This document shows positions 25,169-35,064 of a stretch of DNA of 64,000 nucleotides, piece by piece. The position numbers and the translations under genes are program-made. Source of the stretch: Frigidibacter sp. SD6-1 (lineage in GTDB: Bacteria > Pseudomonadota > Alphaproteobacteria > Rhodobacterales > Rhodobacteraceae); assembly GCF_030143255.1 (NCBI RefSeq), contig NZ_JARJNR010000001.1, positions 434,001-498,000 of the forward strand, in the 5' to 3' direction. How positions within the stretch are numbered: position 1 is the first letter of the stretch; every line of letters starts with the position of its first letter. Under the pieces are notes generated by a model. It made no database searches and was not told the origin of the DNA. It saw nothing but the letters and a program-made list of their open reading frames with translations.

Positions 25169-28100
25169 ATGACGCGCCAGGACATTTCGCTTTCCGACAA
25201 GTTCGACCTTTCCAAATCTCCCGTATTGATGAACGGCACTCAGGCTCTGGTACGGCTGATGCTGATGCAGAAGGCCCGCGACCGGGCGGCGGGACTGAAC
25301 ACGGCGGGCTATGTCACCGGTTATCGCGGATCGCCCCTTGGCGCGGTCGACCTGCAGATGGGGCGCGAGGAGAAGCGGCTGAAGGAGGCCGATGTGCTCT
25401 TTCAGCCCGGCCTGAACGAGGATCTGGCCGCGACAGCGGTCTGGGGCACGCAGCAGGCCGAGATGCGCGGCGAGGGCAAGTATGACGGGGTCTTCGCCCT
25501 TTGGTATGGCAAGGGGCCCGGGGTGGACCGGTCGGGCGATGTGATGCGGCATGCCAACATGGCCGGAACCTCGCCCCATGGCGGGGTCATCATGGCGATG
25601 GGGGACGATCACACGGGTGAAAGCTCGACCGTGCTGCACCAGTCGGACTGGGCGATGGTCGACGCCTATATTCCGGTGGTTTCTCCCGCCGGGGTGCAGG
25701 AAATCCTCGATTACGGGCTTTATGCCTGGGCTTTGTCGCGCTTTGCCGGTGTCTGGGTCGGCCTGAAGACGATGAAGGACACGGTCGAGGCGACGTCGGT
25801 CGTCGATGGCGACCCGTTTCGGCTGTCCTTCGTCAACCCGGATTTCCCGATGCCCGAAGGCGGGCTGAATATCCGTGTCGGCGACACGCCGGTCGCGCAA
25901 GAAGCCCGCATGATCGACTACAAGCGCTTCGCTGCCGAGGCTTTCGCGCGGGCGAACCGCATCGACAAACGGGTCTGGGGCCGGTCGGGCGCCAAGATCG
26001 GCTTCGTGGCGGCGGGCAAGAACTGGCTCGACCTTACCCACGCGCTTGATCTCTTGGGGATCGACGCGGGAGAAGCCGAGCGGCTGGGAATCACCACCTA
26101 CAAGGTCGGCCAGACCTTCCCGCTCGACATGACCTCGTTCCACGAATGGGCCGAAGGGCTGGACCTGATCGTGGTGGTCGAGGAAAAGCGCAAGCTTCTG
26201 GAAGTGCAGATCAAGGAAGCGATCTTCGACGACCGCCGGGGCCGCCGCGTCTATGGCTGGTACAAGGGCGGCGCGGGCGGCATGCATAGGGAAGAGCTGT
26301 TCCCGACCCGCTATGCGCTTGACCCGATCATGATCGCCGAAAAGATCGGCGGCATCCTGATCGAGGAGGGGCGCGGCACCGACGAGGTGAAGAAGGGCCT
26401 CGCCGCGATCGCAGAGGCGCAGCGCGCCGACAATGCCCCCGAGATCATCGCGCGCAAGCCCTGGTTCTGTTCGGGCTGTCCGCACAATTCCTCGACCCGC
26501 CTGCCCGAGGGCAGCCGCGCCTATGCGGGGATCGGCTGCCACTACATGGTGCAGTGGATGGACCGCGACACGGTCGGCTTCACGCAGATGGGCGGCGAGG
26601 GCGCGAACTGGGTGGGCGAGGCGCCGTTCTCGAAACGCGGCCATGTTTTCCAGAACCTCGGCGACGGCACCTACAACCATTCCGGTTCGCTCGCCATCCG
26701 CGCGGCTTTGGCGGCGGGGACGACCATCACCTACAAGATCCTCTACAATGACGCGGTCGCCATGACCGGAGGCCAGAAGGCTGAAGGTGACCTGAGCGCC
26801 CCGCAGATCGCGCGCGAGCTTCTGGCGATGGGCGTGAAACATGTAGCGCTGGTCTATGATCCGAAAGAGGCGGTCGAGCTTTCAGACTTCCCGCCCGGAA
26901 TCGAAGTGCATCTGCGCGACGATCTGATGACGGTTCAGGAGAAATATCGCGAGATCAAGGGCGTATCGGCCATTCTTTACGTCCAGACCTGCGCCGCCGA
27001 AAAGCGCCGACGGCGCAAGAAGGGCACCTTTCCCGATCCCGACCGGCGGGTCTTCATCAACACCGATGTCTGCGAGGGCTGCGGCGATTGCTCGGTCCAA
27101 TCGAACTGTGTCTCGATCGTGCCGGTCGAGACCGAACTCGGCACCAAGCGCGCCATCGATCAGTCGTCCTGCAACAAGGATTTCTCCTGCCTCAAGGGTT
27201 TCTGCCCCTCTTTCGTGACCGTTGCTGGCGGCACGGTCCGCAAGGCAGGCGCCAAGGGTTTCCGTCTGCCCGACCTGCCCGAACCGGTGCTTCCCGCCAT
27301 CCGGGGCACGCACAACACCGTGCTGACCGGGGTTGGCGGCACCGGCGTGGTGACAGTCGGCGCGGTTCTGGCGATGGCTGCCCACCTCGACGGCAAGGGG
27401 GCCGGCATGATGGAAATGGCGGGCCTCGCCCAGAAGGGTGGCGCGGTTCATATCCACCTGAGGATCGCCGAGCAACCTTCTGATATTTCGGCAATCCGCG
27501 TCGCAACAGGCGAGGCCGACTGCGTGATTGGCGGCGATCTGGTGGTGACGGCGGGGGCCAAGACGCTCGGCCTCATGACCGAAGGGCGGACGGGCGCGGT
27601 GGTGAATGGCCATGAGATCGTCACCGGCGATTTCACCAGGAACCGCGACTTCAAGCTGCCCGCCGACCGGCTGCGCCTGTCGCTGGAGGCGCGGCTGAGG
27701 GAGGGTGTCAGTTTCTTCGATGCCTCGACGCTTGCCGAAAAGCTTCTCGGCGACTCGATCTATTCCAACATGATCGTGCTTGGCGCCGCCTGGCAACGCG
27801 GGCTCCTGCCCCTGTCGCGTCAGGCGATCCTGCGGGCGGTGGAACTGAACGGCGCTGCCGTGAAGGGCAACCAAAGCGCCTTTGAAATCGGTCGCTGGGC
27901 GGCGGTCGATCCGGCAGCGGTTGCCGAGGTTACGCTCGAACAGTCAAACAAGCCTCTGACTCTGAAAGAGAAAATCGAAGATCGTGCGCGACGCCTGACC
28001 GAGTATCAGGACGCAGCCTACGCGGAAAGGTACCGCCGCCTGGTGGCCTCGGCGCCCGAAGCGCTGAAGGCGGCGGTTGCCGAGAATTTCTACAAGCTCC

Positions 28101-28582
28101 TCGCCTACAAGGATGAATATGAGGTGGCGCGGCTGCATCTGACGAGCGCCGATCGGGCGCGCGCGATCTTTGACGGCGATCTGAAGCTGTCGTTTCACCT
28201 GGCGCCGCCGCTTCTCGGTGGCAAGGGGCCCGAGGGACGACCGAAGAAGCGCGAATTCGGCGCCTGGATGCTGCCGGTCTTCAGGCTTCTCGCGCGGATG
28301 AAGCGGTTACGCGGTACGGCGTTCGACCCGTTCGGGCGCACCGCGGAGCGGCGGACGGAACGGGCGCTGATTGCCCAGTACGAGGAAGACATGGTGTTCG
28401 CTTTCTCCCGATTGTCGCCGACGACCGAGGCGCCCGCGCTGGCGCTCGCCGGTCTGCCGCAGGATATCCGCGGTTATGGCCCGGTGAAGGAAGCCTCGGT
28501 GAAGATGGCCGCAGCGCGGCGCGAGGAGTTGCTGACGGTGATCCGCGCGGGCGGCGCGCCCACCCGGCAGGCGGCGGAATAG
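25169..28582 (+). CDS. Indolepyruvate ferredoxin oxidoreductase, fused subunits
   Basis: 1137 residues from ATG 25169, with GGGGAGG upstream. It oxidatively decarboxylates aryl-2-oxoacids such as indolepyruvate to acyl-CoA, reducing ferredoxin, in aromatic amino acid breakdown. Order: an N-terminal pyrimidine-type domain ([18 protein letters not shown]), a central thiamine-diphosphate domain with [16 protein letters not shown] and GIGCHYM, then [10 protein letters not shown]; a cysteine-rich Fe-S region ([13 protein letters not shown], then [16 protein letters not shown]); and the gamma-type domain ([42 protein letters not shown]). The alpha, beta and gamma parts are one chain, as in many proteobacteria, about 1140 residues. 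The nearby LysR gene is the likely regulator. Confidence 0.93.
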   Translation: MTRQDISLSDKFDLSKSPVLMNGTQALVRLMLMQKARDRAAGLNTAGYVTGYRGSPLGAVDLQMGREEKRLKEADVLFQPGLNEDLAATAVWGTQQAEMRGEGKYDGVFALWYGKGPGVDRSGDVMRHANMAGTSPHGGVIMAMGDDHTGESSTVLHQSDWAMVDAYIPVVSPAGVQEILDYGLYAWALSRFAGVWVGLKTMKDTVEATSVVDGDPFRLSFVNPDFPMPEGGLNIRVGDTPVAQEARMIDYKRFAAEAFARANRIDKRVWGRSGAKIGFVAAGKNWLDLTHALDLLGIDAGEAERLGITTYKVGQTFPLDMTSFHEWAEGLDLIVVVEEKRKLLEVQIKEAIFDDRRGRRVYGWYKGGAGGMHREELFPTRYALDPIMIAEKIGGILIEEGRGTDEVKKGLAAIAEAQRADNAPEIIARKPWFCSGCPHNSSTRLPEGSRAYAGIGCHYMVQWMDRDTVGFTQMGGEGANWVGEAPFSKRGHVFQNLGDGTYNHSGSLAIRAALAAGTTITYKILYNDAVAMTGGQKAEGDLSAPQIARELLAMGVKHVALVYDPKEAVELSDFPPGIEVHLRDDLMTVQEKYREIKGVSAILYVQTCAAEKRRRRKKGTFPDPDRRVFINTDVCEGCGDCSVQSNCVSIVPVETELGTKRAIDQSSCNKDFSCLKGFCPSFVTVAGGTVRKAGAKGFRLPDLPEPVLPAIRGTHNTVLTGVGGTGVVTVGAVLAMAAHLDGKGAGMMEMAGLAQKGGAVHIHLRIAEQPSDISAIRVATGEADCVIGGDLVVTAGAKTLGLMTEGRTGAVVNGHEIVTGDFTRNRDFKLPADRLRLSLEARLREGVSFFDASTLAEKLLGDSIYSNMIVLGAAWQRGLLPLSRQAILRAVELNGAAVKGNQSAFEIGRWAAVDPAAVAEVTLEQSNKPLTLKEKIEDRARRLTEYQDAAYAERYRRLVASAPEALKAAVAENFYKLLAYKDEYEVARLHLTSADRARAIFDGDLKLSFHLAPPLLGGKGPEGRPKKREFGAWMLPVFRLLARMKRLRGTAFDPFGRTAERRTERALIAQYEEDMVFAFSRLSPTTEAPALALAGLPQDIRGYGPVKEASVKMAAARREELLTVIRAGGAPTRQAAE

Positions 28583-28585
28583 GCC

Positions 28586-28622
28586 GCTCATCGCTGGGCG
28601 TAGCCCCGCACCGGCGATGAGC
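28586..28622. terminator. Hairpin after the indolepyruvate oxidoreductase gene
   Basis: GCTCATCG (28586-28593) and CGATGAGC (28615-28622), 8-bp perfect arms with a 21-nt loop, beginning 3 bp after the stop codon. No T-run follows, so it may stabilise the 3' end or act with Rho. Its arm resembles CGATGAGCGG in the degenerate repeat B copy near 53961. Confidence 0.4.
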
Positions 28623-28718
28623 CGCGTCAGCCCGCGAAGAGCGGCCGCAATGCTGCCCAGGCTTGGGATGGATTTCCCGCGCATGCCTGCTATGACACTG
28701 GGAATGACAGGAGGCAGC

Positions 28719-29531
28719 ATGGCGGTTGGCATATTCGATTCCGGTCTTGGCGGGCTGACCGTCTATCAGGCGGTTGTCGAACGGCTGCCCGACGTGCCCT
28801 TTGTCTACTATGGCGACAATGCCCATGCGCCCTATGGTGTGCGCGATTCCGATGATATCTTCCGGCTGACCTGCGCGGGGGTGGAACGGCTCTGGGCAGA
28901 GGGCTGCGATCTGGTGATCCTCGCCTGCAACACCGCCTCCGCCGCCGCGCTGAAACGGATGCAGGAAACCTGGGTGCCCGAGGGCAAGCGGGTACTCGGC
29001 GTCTTCGTGCCGCTGATCGAGGCCTTGACCGAACGTCAGTGGGGCGACAATTCGCCGCCGCGCGAGGTGGCCGTTAAGCATGTGGCCCTTTTCGCGACAC
29101 CGGCGACAGTCGCGAGCCGCGCCTTCCAGCGCGAACTGGCCTTCCGCGCCATCGGCGTCGATGTCGAGGCGCAGCCCTGCGGCGGTGTCGTCGATGCGAT
29201 CGAACAGGGGGACGAGATCCTCGCCGAGGCGCTGGTGCGCTCCCATGTCGAGGCGCTGAAGCGACGGATGCCGAACCCCGAGGCGGCGATCCTCGGCTGC
29301 ACACATTACCCATTGATGCAGAAGACTTTTCAGGAAGCGCTCGGCCCCTCGGTCCGGGTCTTTTCGCAGGCCGGTCTGGTGGCCGAAAGCCTTGCCGACT
29401 ACCTTGCTCGACGTCCGGAGTTCACCGGTGCCGGGACTGAGGCGAAGCTCTTGACGACGGGTGATCCGCGCGCCGTCTCCGACCGCGCGACGCAGTTCCT
29501 GAAACGTCGGATCGCCTTCGAAGCGGCCTGA
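28719..29531 (+). CDS. murI: Glutamate racemase
   Basis: 270 residues from ATG 28719 ([19 protein letters not shown]), with CAGGAGG upstream; the longer frame lacks a ribosome site. It makes D-glutamate for peptidoglycan. The two catalytic cysteines are in [12 protein letters not shown] and [10 protein letters not shown], and [11 protein letters not shown] is the substrate loop. Length is normal. It is a single gene followed by the fourth VPLPA-CTERM gene after 111 bp. Confidence 0.95.
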   Translation: MAVGIFDSGLGGLTVYQAVVERLPDVPFVYYGDNAHAPYGVRDSDDIFRLTCAGVERLWAEGCDLVILACNTASAAALKRMQETWVPEGKRVLGVFVPLIEALTERQWGDNSPPREVAVKHVALFATPATVASRAFQRELAFRAIGVDVEAQPCGGVVDAIEQGDEILAEALVRSHVEALKRRMPNPEAAILGCTHYPLMQKTFQEALGPSVRVFSQAGLVAESLADYLARRPEFTGAGTEAKLLTTGDPRAVSDRATQFLKRRIAFEAA

Positions 29532-29642
29532 ACGCCGCCGCATTTTTGCTCATATTCGCCCGCGCGCATGCATGATCTTGCCATGCTGCGGCCCCTATTC
29601 GCCCCTAGTTTGCAAGGAACAAACGGCGAAGCAGGGACCTGA

Positions 29643-30272
29643 ATGACCATTCGGATGGTCATACGCGGGGCGGTCCGCGCGGTTTTGGGAGTTGCCTTGG
29701 GCAGCGCCCTCTTTGTGGCTGCCCATGCGGCACCCGTCTTCGATGTCCGTTTCGGCAGCATCAACCTGGCGCTGGACATGCCCGAGCCGACGGTCAGGAA
29801 ACCGCGGCTCAGCAAGGTCGTCTCGCTCAGCGGCAGTGCGCCCGCGCCGACGGTGAAGCGCCTTCTGATCCCGGGCCTGTCCGACGGTCGATGGCGGCAT
29901 GCCTTTTCCTTCTCGGGCCTCTTCGGCTATTCGGCCTACCGGACGCTGAATGCGCGTATGAGCCTGAGCGAGGTCGAGGCTTTCACAGTCCTGACCGGGC
30001 AGGGCGGCGGGTCGTTCCTTGCGGCCTACCGGGCGCCCGCGGGCGATTTCGGCCTGGCGCTGCGCGTCCATGCAAACGGGGTGGTGCGGATCGCGTTCGA
30101 CTATCCCGCCCGGCCCGAGATGCGGGCGGGCAGCGGGCTCCTGCCGGTGAACGGGATCGCCTACACGCCGACGCCGGTGCCTTTGCCGCCTGCGGCCGTC
30201 CTGATGCTCGGGGCGCTTCTGCCGCTTGCCGTCTCGGCCCGCCGCAGGCGGCGGCGTGCGCAGCGCGCCTGA
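29643..30272 (+). CDS. VPLPA-CTERM-like sorting domain protein
   Basis: 209 residues from ATG 29643. A signal peptide (to about residue 29, GSALFVAAHAAP) leads into a body rich in Ala, Arg and Ser without recognised domains, then [29 protein letters not shown], a variant of the VPLPA tag with Pro in the fifth position. It is unrelated in body sequence to the three proteins at 6.6-9.1 kb. The upstream region holds GTTTG-N7-CAAAC (29608-29624) that might be an operator. Export and exosortase processing are inferred from the tag. Confidence 0.8.
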   Translation: MTIRMVIRGAVRAVLGVALGSALFVAAHAAPVFDVRFGSINLALDMPEPTVRKPRLSKVVSLSGSAPAPTVKRLLIPGLSDGRWRHAFSFSGLFGYSAYRTLNARMSLSEVEAFTVLTGQGGGSFLAAYRAPAGDFGLALRVHANGVVRIAFDYPARPEMRAGSGLLPVNGIAYTPTPVPLPPAAVLMLGALLPLAVSARRRRRRAQRA

Positions 30273-30346
30273 GGCCATCCGGACAATTTTGCGATTGAAT
30301 CTCACCGCCCGGCCCGGCATCACGCGCTGAGCACAGGGAGGCGGCC

Positions 30347-31375
30347 ATGGCCAAGCGAATCGCCATTCTCGGAGCATCCGGATACACCGGGGCCGAACTG
30401 GTGCGCCTGATCGCCACCCATCCGGGGCTGGAGGTCGCGGCGCTCTCGGCTGACCGCAAGGCGGGCATGGCGATGGCCGAGGTCTTTCCCTTCCTCGCCC
30501 ATCTGAAGCTGCCGGTCCTGCAAAAGATCGAAGAGATCGACTTTTCCGGGATTGATCTCTGTTTCTGCGCGCTGCCGCACGCGACCAGTCAGGCGGTCAT
30601 CGCCCAATTGCCGCGCGATCTGAAGGTGGTCGATCTGTCGGCCGATTTCCGGCTGCGCGATCCGGCCGCTTACGAAAAGTGGTATGGCAAGCCGCATGCG
30701 GCAGTCGAATTGCAGAAAGAGGCCGTCTACGGCCTGACCGAATTCTACCGCGACGAGATCTGCGCCGCGCGGCTTGTGGCAGGCACCGGCTGCAATGCCG
30801 CGACCGGGCAATATGCGATCCGGCCGCTGATCGAGGCGGGCGTGATCGACCTTGACGAGATCATCCTCGACCTCAAGGCGGGGGTCAGCGGCGCGGGCCG
30901 GTCGCTGAAGGAAAACCTGCTGCATGCCGAACTGTCGGGCGGCACCCATCCCTATTCGGCGGGCGGCGCCCATCGGCATCTGGGCGAATTCGATCAGGAG
31001 TTTTCAAAGGTCGCGGGTCGCCCCGTCCATATCCAGTTCACGCCGCACCTCATGCCCTTCAACCGGGGCATCCTCGCGACCGTCTATGTCCGGGGCGATG
31101 CGGCGGCGATCCACAAGGCGCTGGCCGACCGCTATGCGGATGAACCGTTCCTGCATGTCCTACCCACGGGCCAACTGCCCTCGACCCGCTCGATCGCAGG
31201 GTCGAACTTCGTGCACCTCGGCGTTGTGGGCGACCGGTTGCCGGGGCGGGCGATCGTGGTGGCAGCGCTTGACAACCTGACCAAGGGCTCTTCGGGCCAG
31301 GCGATCCAGAACGCGAACCTTATGCTTGGCCTTCCCGAGACCGAAGGGCTGATGCTGGCGCCGGTGTTTCCATGA
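30347..31375 (+). CDS. argC: N-acetyl-gamma-glutamyl-phosphate reductase
   Basis: 342 residues from ATG 30347, with AGGGAGG upstream. It reduces N-acetylglutamyl phosphate with NADPH in arginine synthesis. The dinucleotide-binding start is [21 protein letters not shown]; the catalytic Cys149 is in [12 protein letters not shown], the alphaproteobacterial form of the GCYPT motif; [15 protein letters not shown] and [11 protein letters not shown] carry the catalytic His region. Its stop codon overlaps the ccmE start (ATGA), so expression of cytochrome c maturation is coupled to this gene. Confidence 0.95.
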   Translation: MAKRIAILGASGYTGAELVRLIATHPGLEVAALSADRKAGMAMAEVFPFLAHLKLPVLQKIEEIDFSGIDLCFCALPHATSQAVIAQLPRDLKVVDLSADFRLRDPAAYEKWYGKPHAAVELQKEAVYGLTEFYRDEICAARLVAGTGCNAATGQYAIRPLIEAGVIDLDEIILDLKAGVSGAGRSLKENLLHAELSGGTHPYSAGGAHRHLGEFDQEFSKVAGRPVHIQFTPHLMPFNRGILATVYVRGDAAAIHKALADRYADEPFLHVLPTGQLPSTRSIAGSNFVHLGVVGDRLPGRAIVVAALDNLTKGSSGQAIQNANLMLGLPETEGLMLAPVFP

Positions 31376-31836
31376 GAAGCCTGAAGAAAACCCGCCGGAT
31401 ACAGGTGATCCTCCTCGCCTTCGCCGCGCTGATCGGCGCGACGGCGCTGGTCGGTTACGGCTTCAGGGACGGGATCAACTTCTTCTATTCTCCGACACAG
31501 GTCGCCGAGAAGGCACCGTCCGACGGCGAAATCTTCCGTCTGGGCGGGCTGGTTAAGGAAGGCTCGATCCTGCCGGGCGAGGGTGTGCATTTCACCTTCA
31601 CCATCACTGACACGAACGCCGACGTGCTGGTGGCCTATGTGGGCGACAATCCCCGGCCCGATCTCTTCGGCGAAGGGCAGGGGACGGTGGCGACCGGGCG
31701 CATGGAGGACGGGGTTTTCCAGGCGACCGAGCTTCTGGCCAAGCATGACGAGACCTACATGCCGAAGGAAGTGATCGATTCTCTGAAAGAGCAGGGCGTC
31801 TACGTCGATCCGAACGCTGCGCCTGCCACGAATTAA
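31372..31836 (+). CDS. ccmE: Cytochrome c maturation heme chaperone CcmE
   Basis: 154 residues from ATG 31372, overlapping argC by 4 bp. CcmE is a membrane-anchored periplasmic protein that binds heme covalently and passes it to the CcmF/H lyase. The N-terminal anchor is [21 protein letters not shown], the beta barrel follows ([24 protein letters not shown]), and the heme-binding His125 and Tyr129 are in [14 protein letters not shown]. ccmF and ccmH lie downstream, but two lysis genes are inserted in between. Confidence 0.95.
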   Translation: MRSLKKTRRIQVILLAFAALIGATALVGYGFRDGINFFYSPTQVAEKAPSDGEIFRLGGLVKEGSILPGEGVHFTFTITDTNADVLVAYVGDNPRPDLFGEGQGTVATGRMEDGVFQATELLAKHDETYMPKEVIDSLKEQGVYVDPNAAPATN

Positions 31837-31850
31837 CCTTTCGGCGCGAG

Positions 31851-31876
31851 CCTTCCCCGGCGTTTCTCGGGGAAGG
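31851..31876 (+). promoter_or_regulatory. Hairpin sequestering the endolysin ribosome-binding site
   Basis: CCTTCCCCG (31851-31859), GCGTTTCT, CGGGGAAGG (31868-31876): perfect 9-bp arms. The 3' arm is the ribosome-binding site (GGGGAAGGA) of the endolysin gene that starts at 31879. Folding would hide it. It could also attenuate transcription from ccmE, but there is no T-run. A TTAACC (31833-31838), a possible half site for the cell-cycle regulator CtrA, overlaps the ccmE stop codon. Confidence 0.6.
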
Positions 31877-31878
31877 AC

Positions 31879-32490
31879 ATGCAGACAGTCCAGGACATTG
31901 CCAAGGCCATCGTTGCTCGCGAGGGCGGCTATGTGAACGATCCCGATGATCCGGGCGGGGCGACCAAGCATGGCGTGACGCTGGCGACGCTCAAGCGCCT
32001 TGGGCGCGACCTGAACGGCGACGGCAGGGTGAGCGAGGCCGATGTGCAAGCGCTGACCGAGGCGGTGGCGGCTGAGATTTTCGTCGATCACTATTTTACC
32101 CGACCCGGCCTCGAGGCGCTGCCGGAGGCGCTGCAGCCATCGATCTTCGACATGTATGTCAATGCGGGTGCCAATGCGGTGAAGCTGTTGCAGCGGCTTC
32201 TGAACGATCTCGGCCATGCGCTGAAGGTCGACGGGTTGATGGGCCCCGCGACCGCGACCGCTGCGGCCGCAGCCGCCGCGCCCGATCCGCTTCTGCTGGC
32301 CGATGCCTACGGGATCGCGCGGCGCAACTACTACTACCGTCTGGCGGACCAGCGTCCGGCAAGCCGCAAATATGCCCGGCGCAAGGATGGCGGCAAGGGC
32401 GGCTGGATCGTGCGGGCCGAGGAATTCATCTCGCCGCGCTTTCATCTGACGGACGCCGAGCATCGGGAAAGGACGAAAGCATGGGGCTGA
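31879..32490 (+). CDS. Holin-associated N-acetylmuramidase (GTA-type endolysin)
   Basis: 203 residues from ATG 31879. The N-terminal glycoside hydrolase 108 domain has AIVAREGGYVNDPDDPGGATKHGVT, with the catalytic Glu in REGG; the C-terminal peptidoglycan-binding part contains QRLLNDLGHALKVDGLMGPAT. No signal peptide, so it needs a holin to reach the wall, and the next gene is one. In Rhodobacter capsulatus a comparable endolysin/holin pair releases gene transfer agent particles; no other GTA gene lies here, but the release genes are known to sit apart from the main cluster. Its ribosome site is in a stable hairpin, implying tight translational control. Confidence 0.88.
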   Translation: MQTVQDIAKAIVAREGGYVNDPDDPGGATKHGVTLATLKRLGRDLNGDGRVSEADVQALTEAVAAEIFVDHYFTRPGLEALPEALQPSIFDMYVNAGANAVKLLQRLLNDLGHALKVDGLMGPATATAAAAAAAPDPLLLADAYGIARRNYYYRLADQRPASRKYARRKDGGKGGWIVRAEEFISPRFHLTDAEHRERTKAWG

Positions 32491-32972
32491 TCGGCAGGGC
32501 TTTGGGCGGCCCCGGCGGGGCGGCGGCACTCGGGCGGGCTGCGGCCGGTGTTGCCGAGGTCTTCACGCCCAACGCCACCCGCAAGATGGAGGCCGCACAC
32601 GAGGCCTATATGGCGGCGATCGACGAGCATGGGGCGGAGTTTCAATATGCGATGCCGGGCGTCTTCGACCGGTTCGTGAACGGGCTGAACCGCCTGCCGC
32701 GCCCCTTCCTTGCCTTCGGCACGCTCGGCCTCTTCGCCTATGCGATGGTCGATCCAGACGGGTTTTCGCGCCGCATGGTCGGCCTGAATTTCGTGCCGGA
32801 ACCGCTCTGGTGGCTGTTGGCCGCGATCGTGGGCTTCTATTTCGGCGCGCGCGAGGCGCATTATTTTCGGATGAAGGCGCCCGCGCCGCAACCGGCGCCG
32901 AAACCAGCCAAGCCGCGCGCCAGCGAGGAGAATGCCGCGCTCAGGGAACTGCAGCGCCGCCGCGACCGCTAG
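32481..32972 (+). CDS. Holin, GTA release type
   Basis: 163 residues from ATG 32481, overlapping the endolysin gene by 10 bp. The N-terminal part is an amphipathic region (GRALGGPGGAAALGRAAAGVAEVFTPN), the centre holds helices FLAFGTLGLFAYAMV and PLWWLLAAIVGFYFGAR, and the C-terminus is charged and Pro/Ala-rich (APAPQPAPKPAKPRA). This agrees with the three-helix holin family named for gene-transfer release. It should form membrane lesions that let the endolysin reach peptidoglycan. It sits between ccmE and ccmF on the same strand. Confidence 0.85.
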   Translation: MGLIGRALGGPGGAAALGRAAAGVAEVFTPNATRKMEAAHEAYMAAIDEHGAEFQYAMPGVFDRFVNGLNRLPRPFLAFGTLGLFAYAMVDPDGFSRRMVGLNFVPEPLWWLLAAIVGFYFGAREAHYFRMKAPAPQPAPKPAKPRASEENAALRELQRRRDR

Positions 32973-32973
32973 G

Positions 32974-33041
32974 CTCGTCGAAGGTCTTCGACCACTCCTC
33001 GCACGCCGCCCGCACCGACGAGCCACGAAGTGGCCGAGGAG
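32974..33041. repeat. Repeat family B, copy 2
   Basis: CTCGTCG (32974-32980), hairpin GGTC-TTC-GACC (32983-32993), CTCCTCG (32995-33001), CGACGAG (33016-33022), hairpin CCAC-GAA-GTGG (33023-33033), CGAGGAG (33035-33041). The block order equals copy 1 at 10695-10755. It lies right after the holin stop codon and before ccmF. Confidence 0.6.
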
Positions 33042-33108
33042 GCCGGGCGGCGGGATGACGCAGCGCCGCCCCATTTCCCTTTCGGGGCCAACCGTCTAAA
33101 GTCGGGCC

Positions 33109-35064
33109 ATGATCACCGAGCTTGGCCATTTCTGTCTCATCCTCGCCTTTGCCACGGCGGCCCTTCAGGCCGTGCTGCCGCTTCTGGGCGCCGAGACCGG
33201 GCGGCTGCGCTGGATGGCACTCGGCCCGCCGCTCGCCACCCTGCAGGTCGCGCTGATCGCCGCCGCCTTTGCGGCCCTTGTCCATGCGTTCGTGACCTCG
33301 GATTTTTCGCTGAAGGTCGTCTACGAAAACTCCCATACGGCGAAACCGTTGATTTACAAGGTCGCCGGAACCTGGGGCAACCATGAAGGCTCGATGCTTC
33401 TGTGGGTGCTGATCCTCGCGCTCTTCGGCGCCTGCGCGGGCTGGTTCGGGGCCGGTCTGCCGCCAGCGCTGCGTGCACGCGTCCTGTCGGTTCAGGCGAT
33501 GATCGGCCTCTCGTTCCTCGCCTTCATCCTCTTCACCTCGAACCCGTTCCTCAGGCTCGCCTCGCCGCCCTTCGACGGGCGCGACCTCAATCCGCTTCTG
33601 CAAGATGTGGGCCTCGCCCTCCATCCGCCCTTCCTCTATCTCGGCTATGTCGGCCTCTCGATGGCCTTCTCCTTCGCCATGGCGGCGCTGATCGAAGGCC
33701 GGGTCGATGCGGCCTGGGCGCGCTGGGTCCGGCCCTGGACGCTTGCCGCCTGGATATTCCTGACGATCGGCATCGCGCTCGGGTCCTGGTGGGCCTATTA
33801 CGAGCTGGGCTGGGGCGGGTTCTGGTTCTGGGACCCGGTCGAGAATGCCTCGCTCATGCCCTGGCTCTTCGCGGGCGCGCTGCTTCATTCCGCCATCGTG
33901 GTCGAAAAGCGCGAAGTTCTGAAGGCCTGGACCATCCTCTTGGCAATCCTCGCCTTCGGCTTTTCGCTGATTGGCACCTTCCTAGTGCGCTCGGGCGTCA
34001 TCACCTCGGTCCATGCTTTCGCCAATGACCCCGAACGCGGGGTGTTCATCCTGATGATCCTCGGGGTGTTCATCGGCGGCGGGCTGACGCTTTTTGCGCT
34101 CCGCGCCGACCGGATGCAGGCGCGCGGCGCCTTCGCGCTTGTCAGCCGAGAGGGCGCGCTGGTTCTCAACAACATCCTCTTGGCGGTCGCGGCCTTCGTC
34201 GTCTTCATCGGCACGATCTGGCCCCTGGTGGCCGAGGCGGCTTTCGCCCGGAAACTCTCGGTCGGCGCGCCCTTCTTCGATGCGGCCTTCACGCCGCTGA
34301 TGGTGATCCTCGCCATTGCGCTGCCCCTCGGCGCCATCCTGCCCTGGAAGCGTGGGCGGCTGACCGGCGCGGCCCGGACGCTTGCCGCCGCGGCGCTGCT
34401 CGCCCTAGCGTTCATGGCGCTTGCCTTTGCCGTGAACAGCGGCCGCTCGGCCCTCGCGCCCGTCGGTGTCCTCCTCGGGGTCTGGCTGATCGCGGGCGCC
34501 TGCATCGACCTGTGGCTGCGCGCGGGCCGCACGCAAGCGCGCCTCGCCCGCCTGCCGCGCGCCGACTGGGGCCGGGGCCTTGCCCATTCAGGGCTCGGCG
34601 TCACCTTCATCGGCATCGCCTGCCTGACCGGATGGAGCATCGAGGACATCCGCACCGTGAAAGTCGGCGAAAGCTTCCCGCTCGGCGCCTATCAGGTGGT
34701 GCTGGAGGCTGTCGAAGAGGGCGAGGGGCCGAATTACCTCACCACGATGGCGACCATGCGGGTGATGAAGGGCGGAGCGGAGGTTGCGGTCCTTCATCCC
34801 GAGAAGCGGGTCTATCCCGTCGCGGCCATGCCGACGACCGAAGCCGCGATCGCGAACGGGTTCCGCGATGACATCTACCTCGTGCTCGGCGACCCGCAGG
34901 CGGATGGCAGCTGGGCGGTCAGAAGCTATGTGAAGGCCTTCGCCAACTGGATATGGACCGGGGCGCTGATGATGGCCCTTGGCGGCGCACTAAGTCTCAG
35001 CGACCGGCGGCTGCGCGTGGGCGCGGGTGCGCGGCGCCAGCCGCTTGCCCAGCCGGCGGAATGA
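33109..35064 (+). CDS. ccmF: Cytochrome c heme lyase subunit CcmF
   Basis: 651 residues from ATG 33109. It is a polytopic membrane protein of the heme ligation complex. Many helices are visible; the WWD-type heme-handling region is WAYYELGWGGFWFWDPVENASLMPWL (about residues 227-252), flanked by histidines in ALHPPFLYLGYVG and LLHSAIVVEKRE. Length is typical. It is followed directly by ccmH with a 4-bp overlap; the lysis genes separate it from ccmE, so ccmFH may depend on read-through or on a promoter near 32975-33105. Confidence 0.95.
   Translation: MITELGHFCLILAFATAALQAVLPLLGAETGRLRWMALGPPLATLQVALIAAAFAALVHAFVTSDFSLKVVYENSHTAKPLIYKVAGTWGNHEGSMLLWVLILALFGACAGWFGAGLPPALRARVLSVQAMIGLSFLAFILFTSNPFLRLASPPFDGRDLNPLLQDVGLALHPPFLYLGYVGLSMAFSFAMAALIEGRVDAAWARWVRPWTLAAWIFLTIGIALGSWWAYYELGWGGFWFWDPVENASLMPWLFAGALLHSAIVVEKREVLKAWTILLAILAFGFSLIGTFLVRSGVITSVHAFANDPERGVFILMILGVFIGGGLTLFALRADRMQARGAFALVSREGALVLNNILLAVAAFVVFIGTIWPLVAEAAFARKLSVGAPFFDAAFTPLMVILAIALPLGAILPWKRGRLTGAARTLAAAALLALAFMALAFAVNSGRSALAPVGVLLGVWLIAGACIDLWLRAGRTQARLARLPRADWGRGLAHSGLGVTFIGIACLTGWSIEDIRTVKVGESFPLGAYQVVLEAVEEGEGPNYLTTMATMRVMKGGAEVAVLHPEKRVYPVAAMPTTEAAIANGFRDDIYLVLGDPQADGSWAVRSYVKAFANWIWTGALMMALGGALSLSDRRLRVGAGARRQPLAQPAE

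Noticed and set aside
25115-26842. 575-codon open frame opposite the indolepyruvate oxidoreductase gene
   Set aside because: Antisense frame over conserved thiamine-diphosphate and Fe-S coding sequence.
29608-29624. GTTTG-N7-CAAAC as an operator of the fourth VPLPA gene
   Set aside because: Only 5-bp arms; too weak to list as a site.
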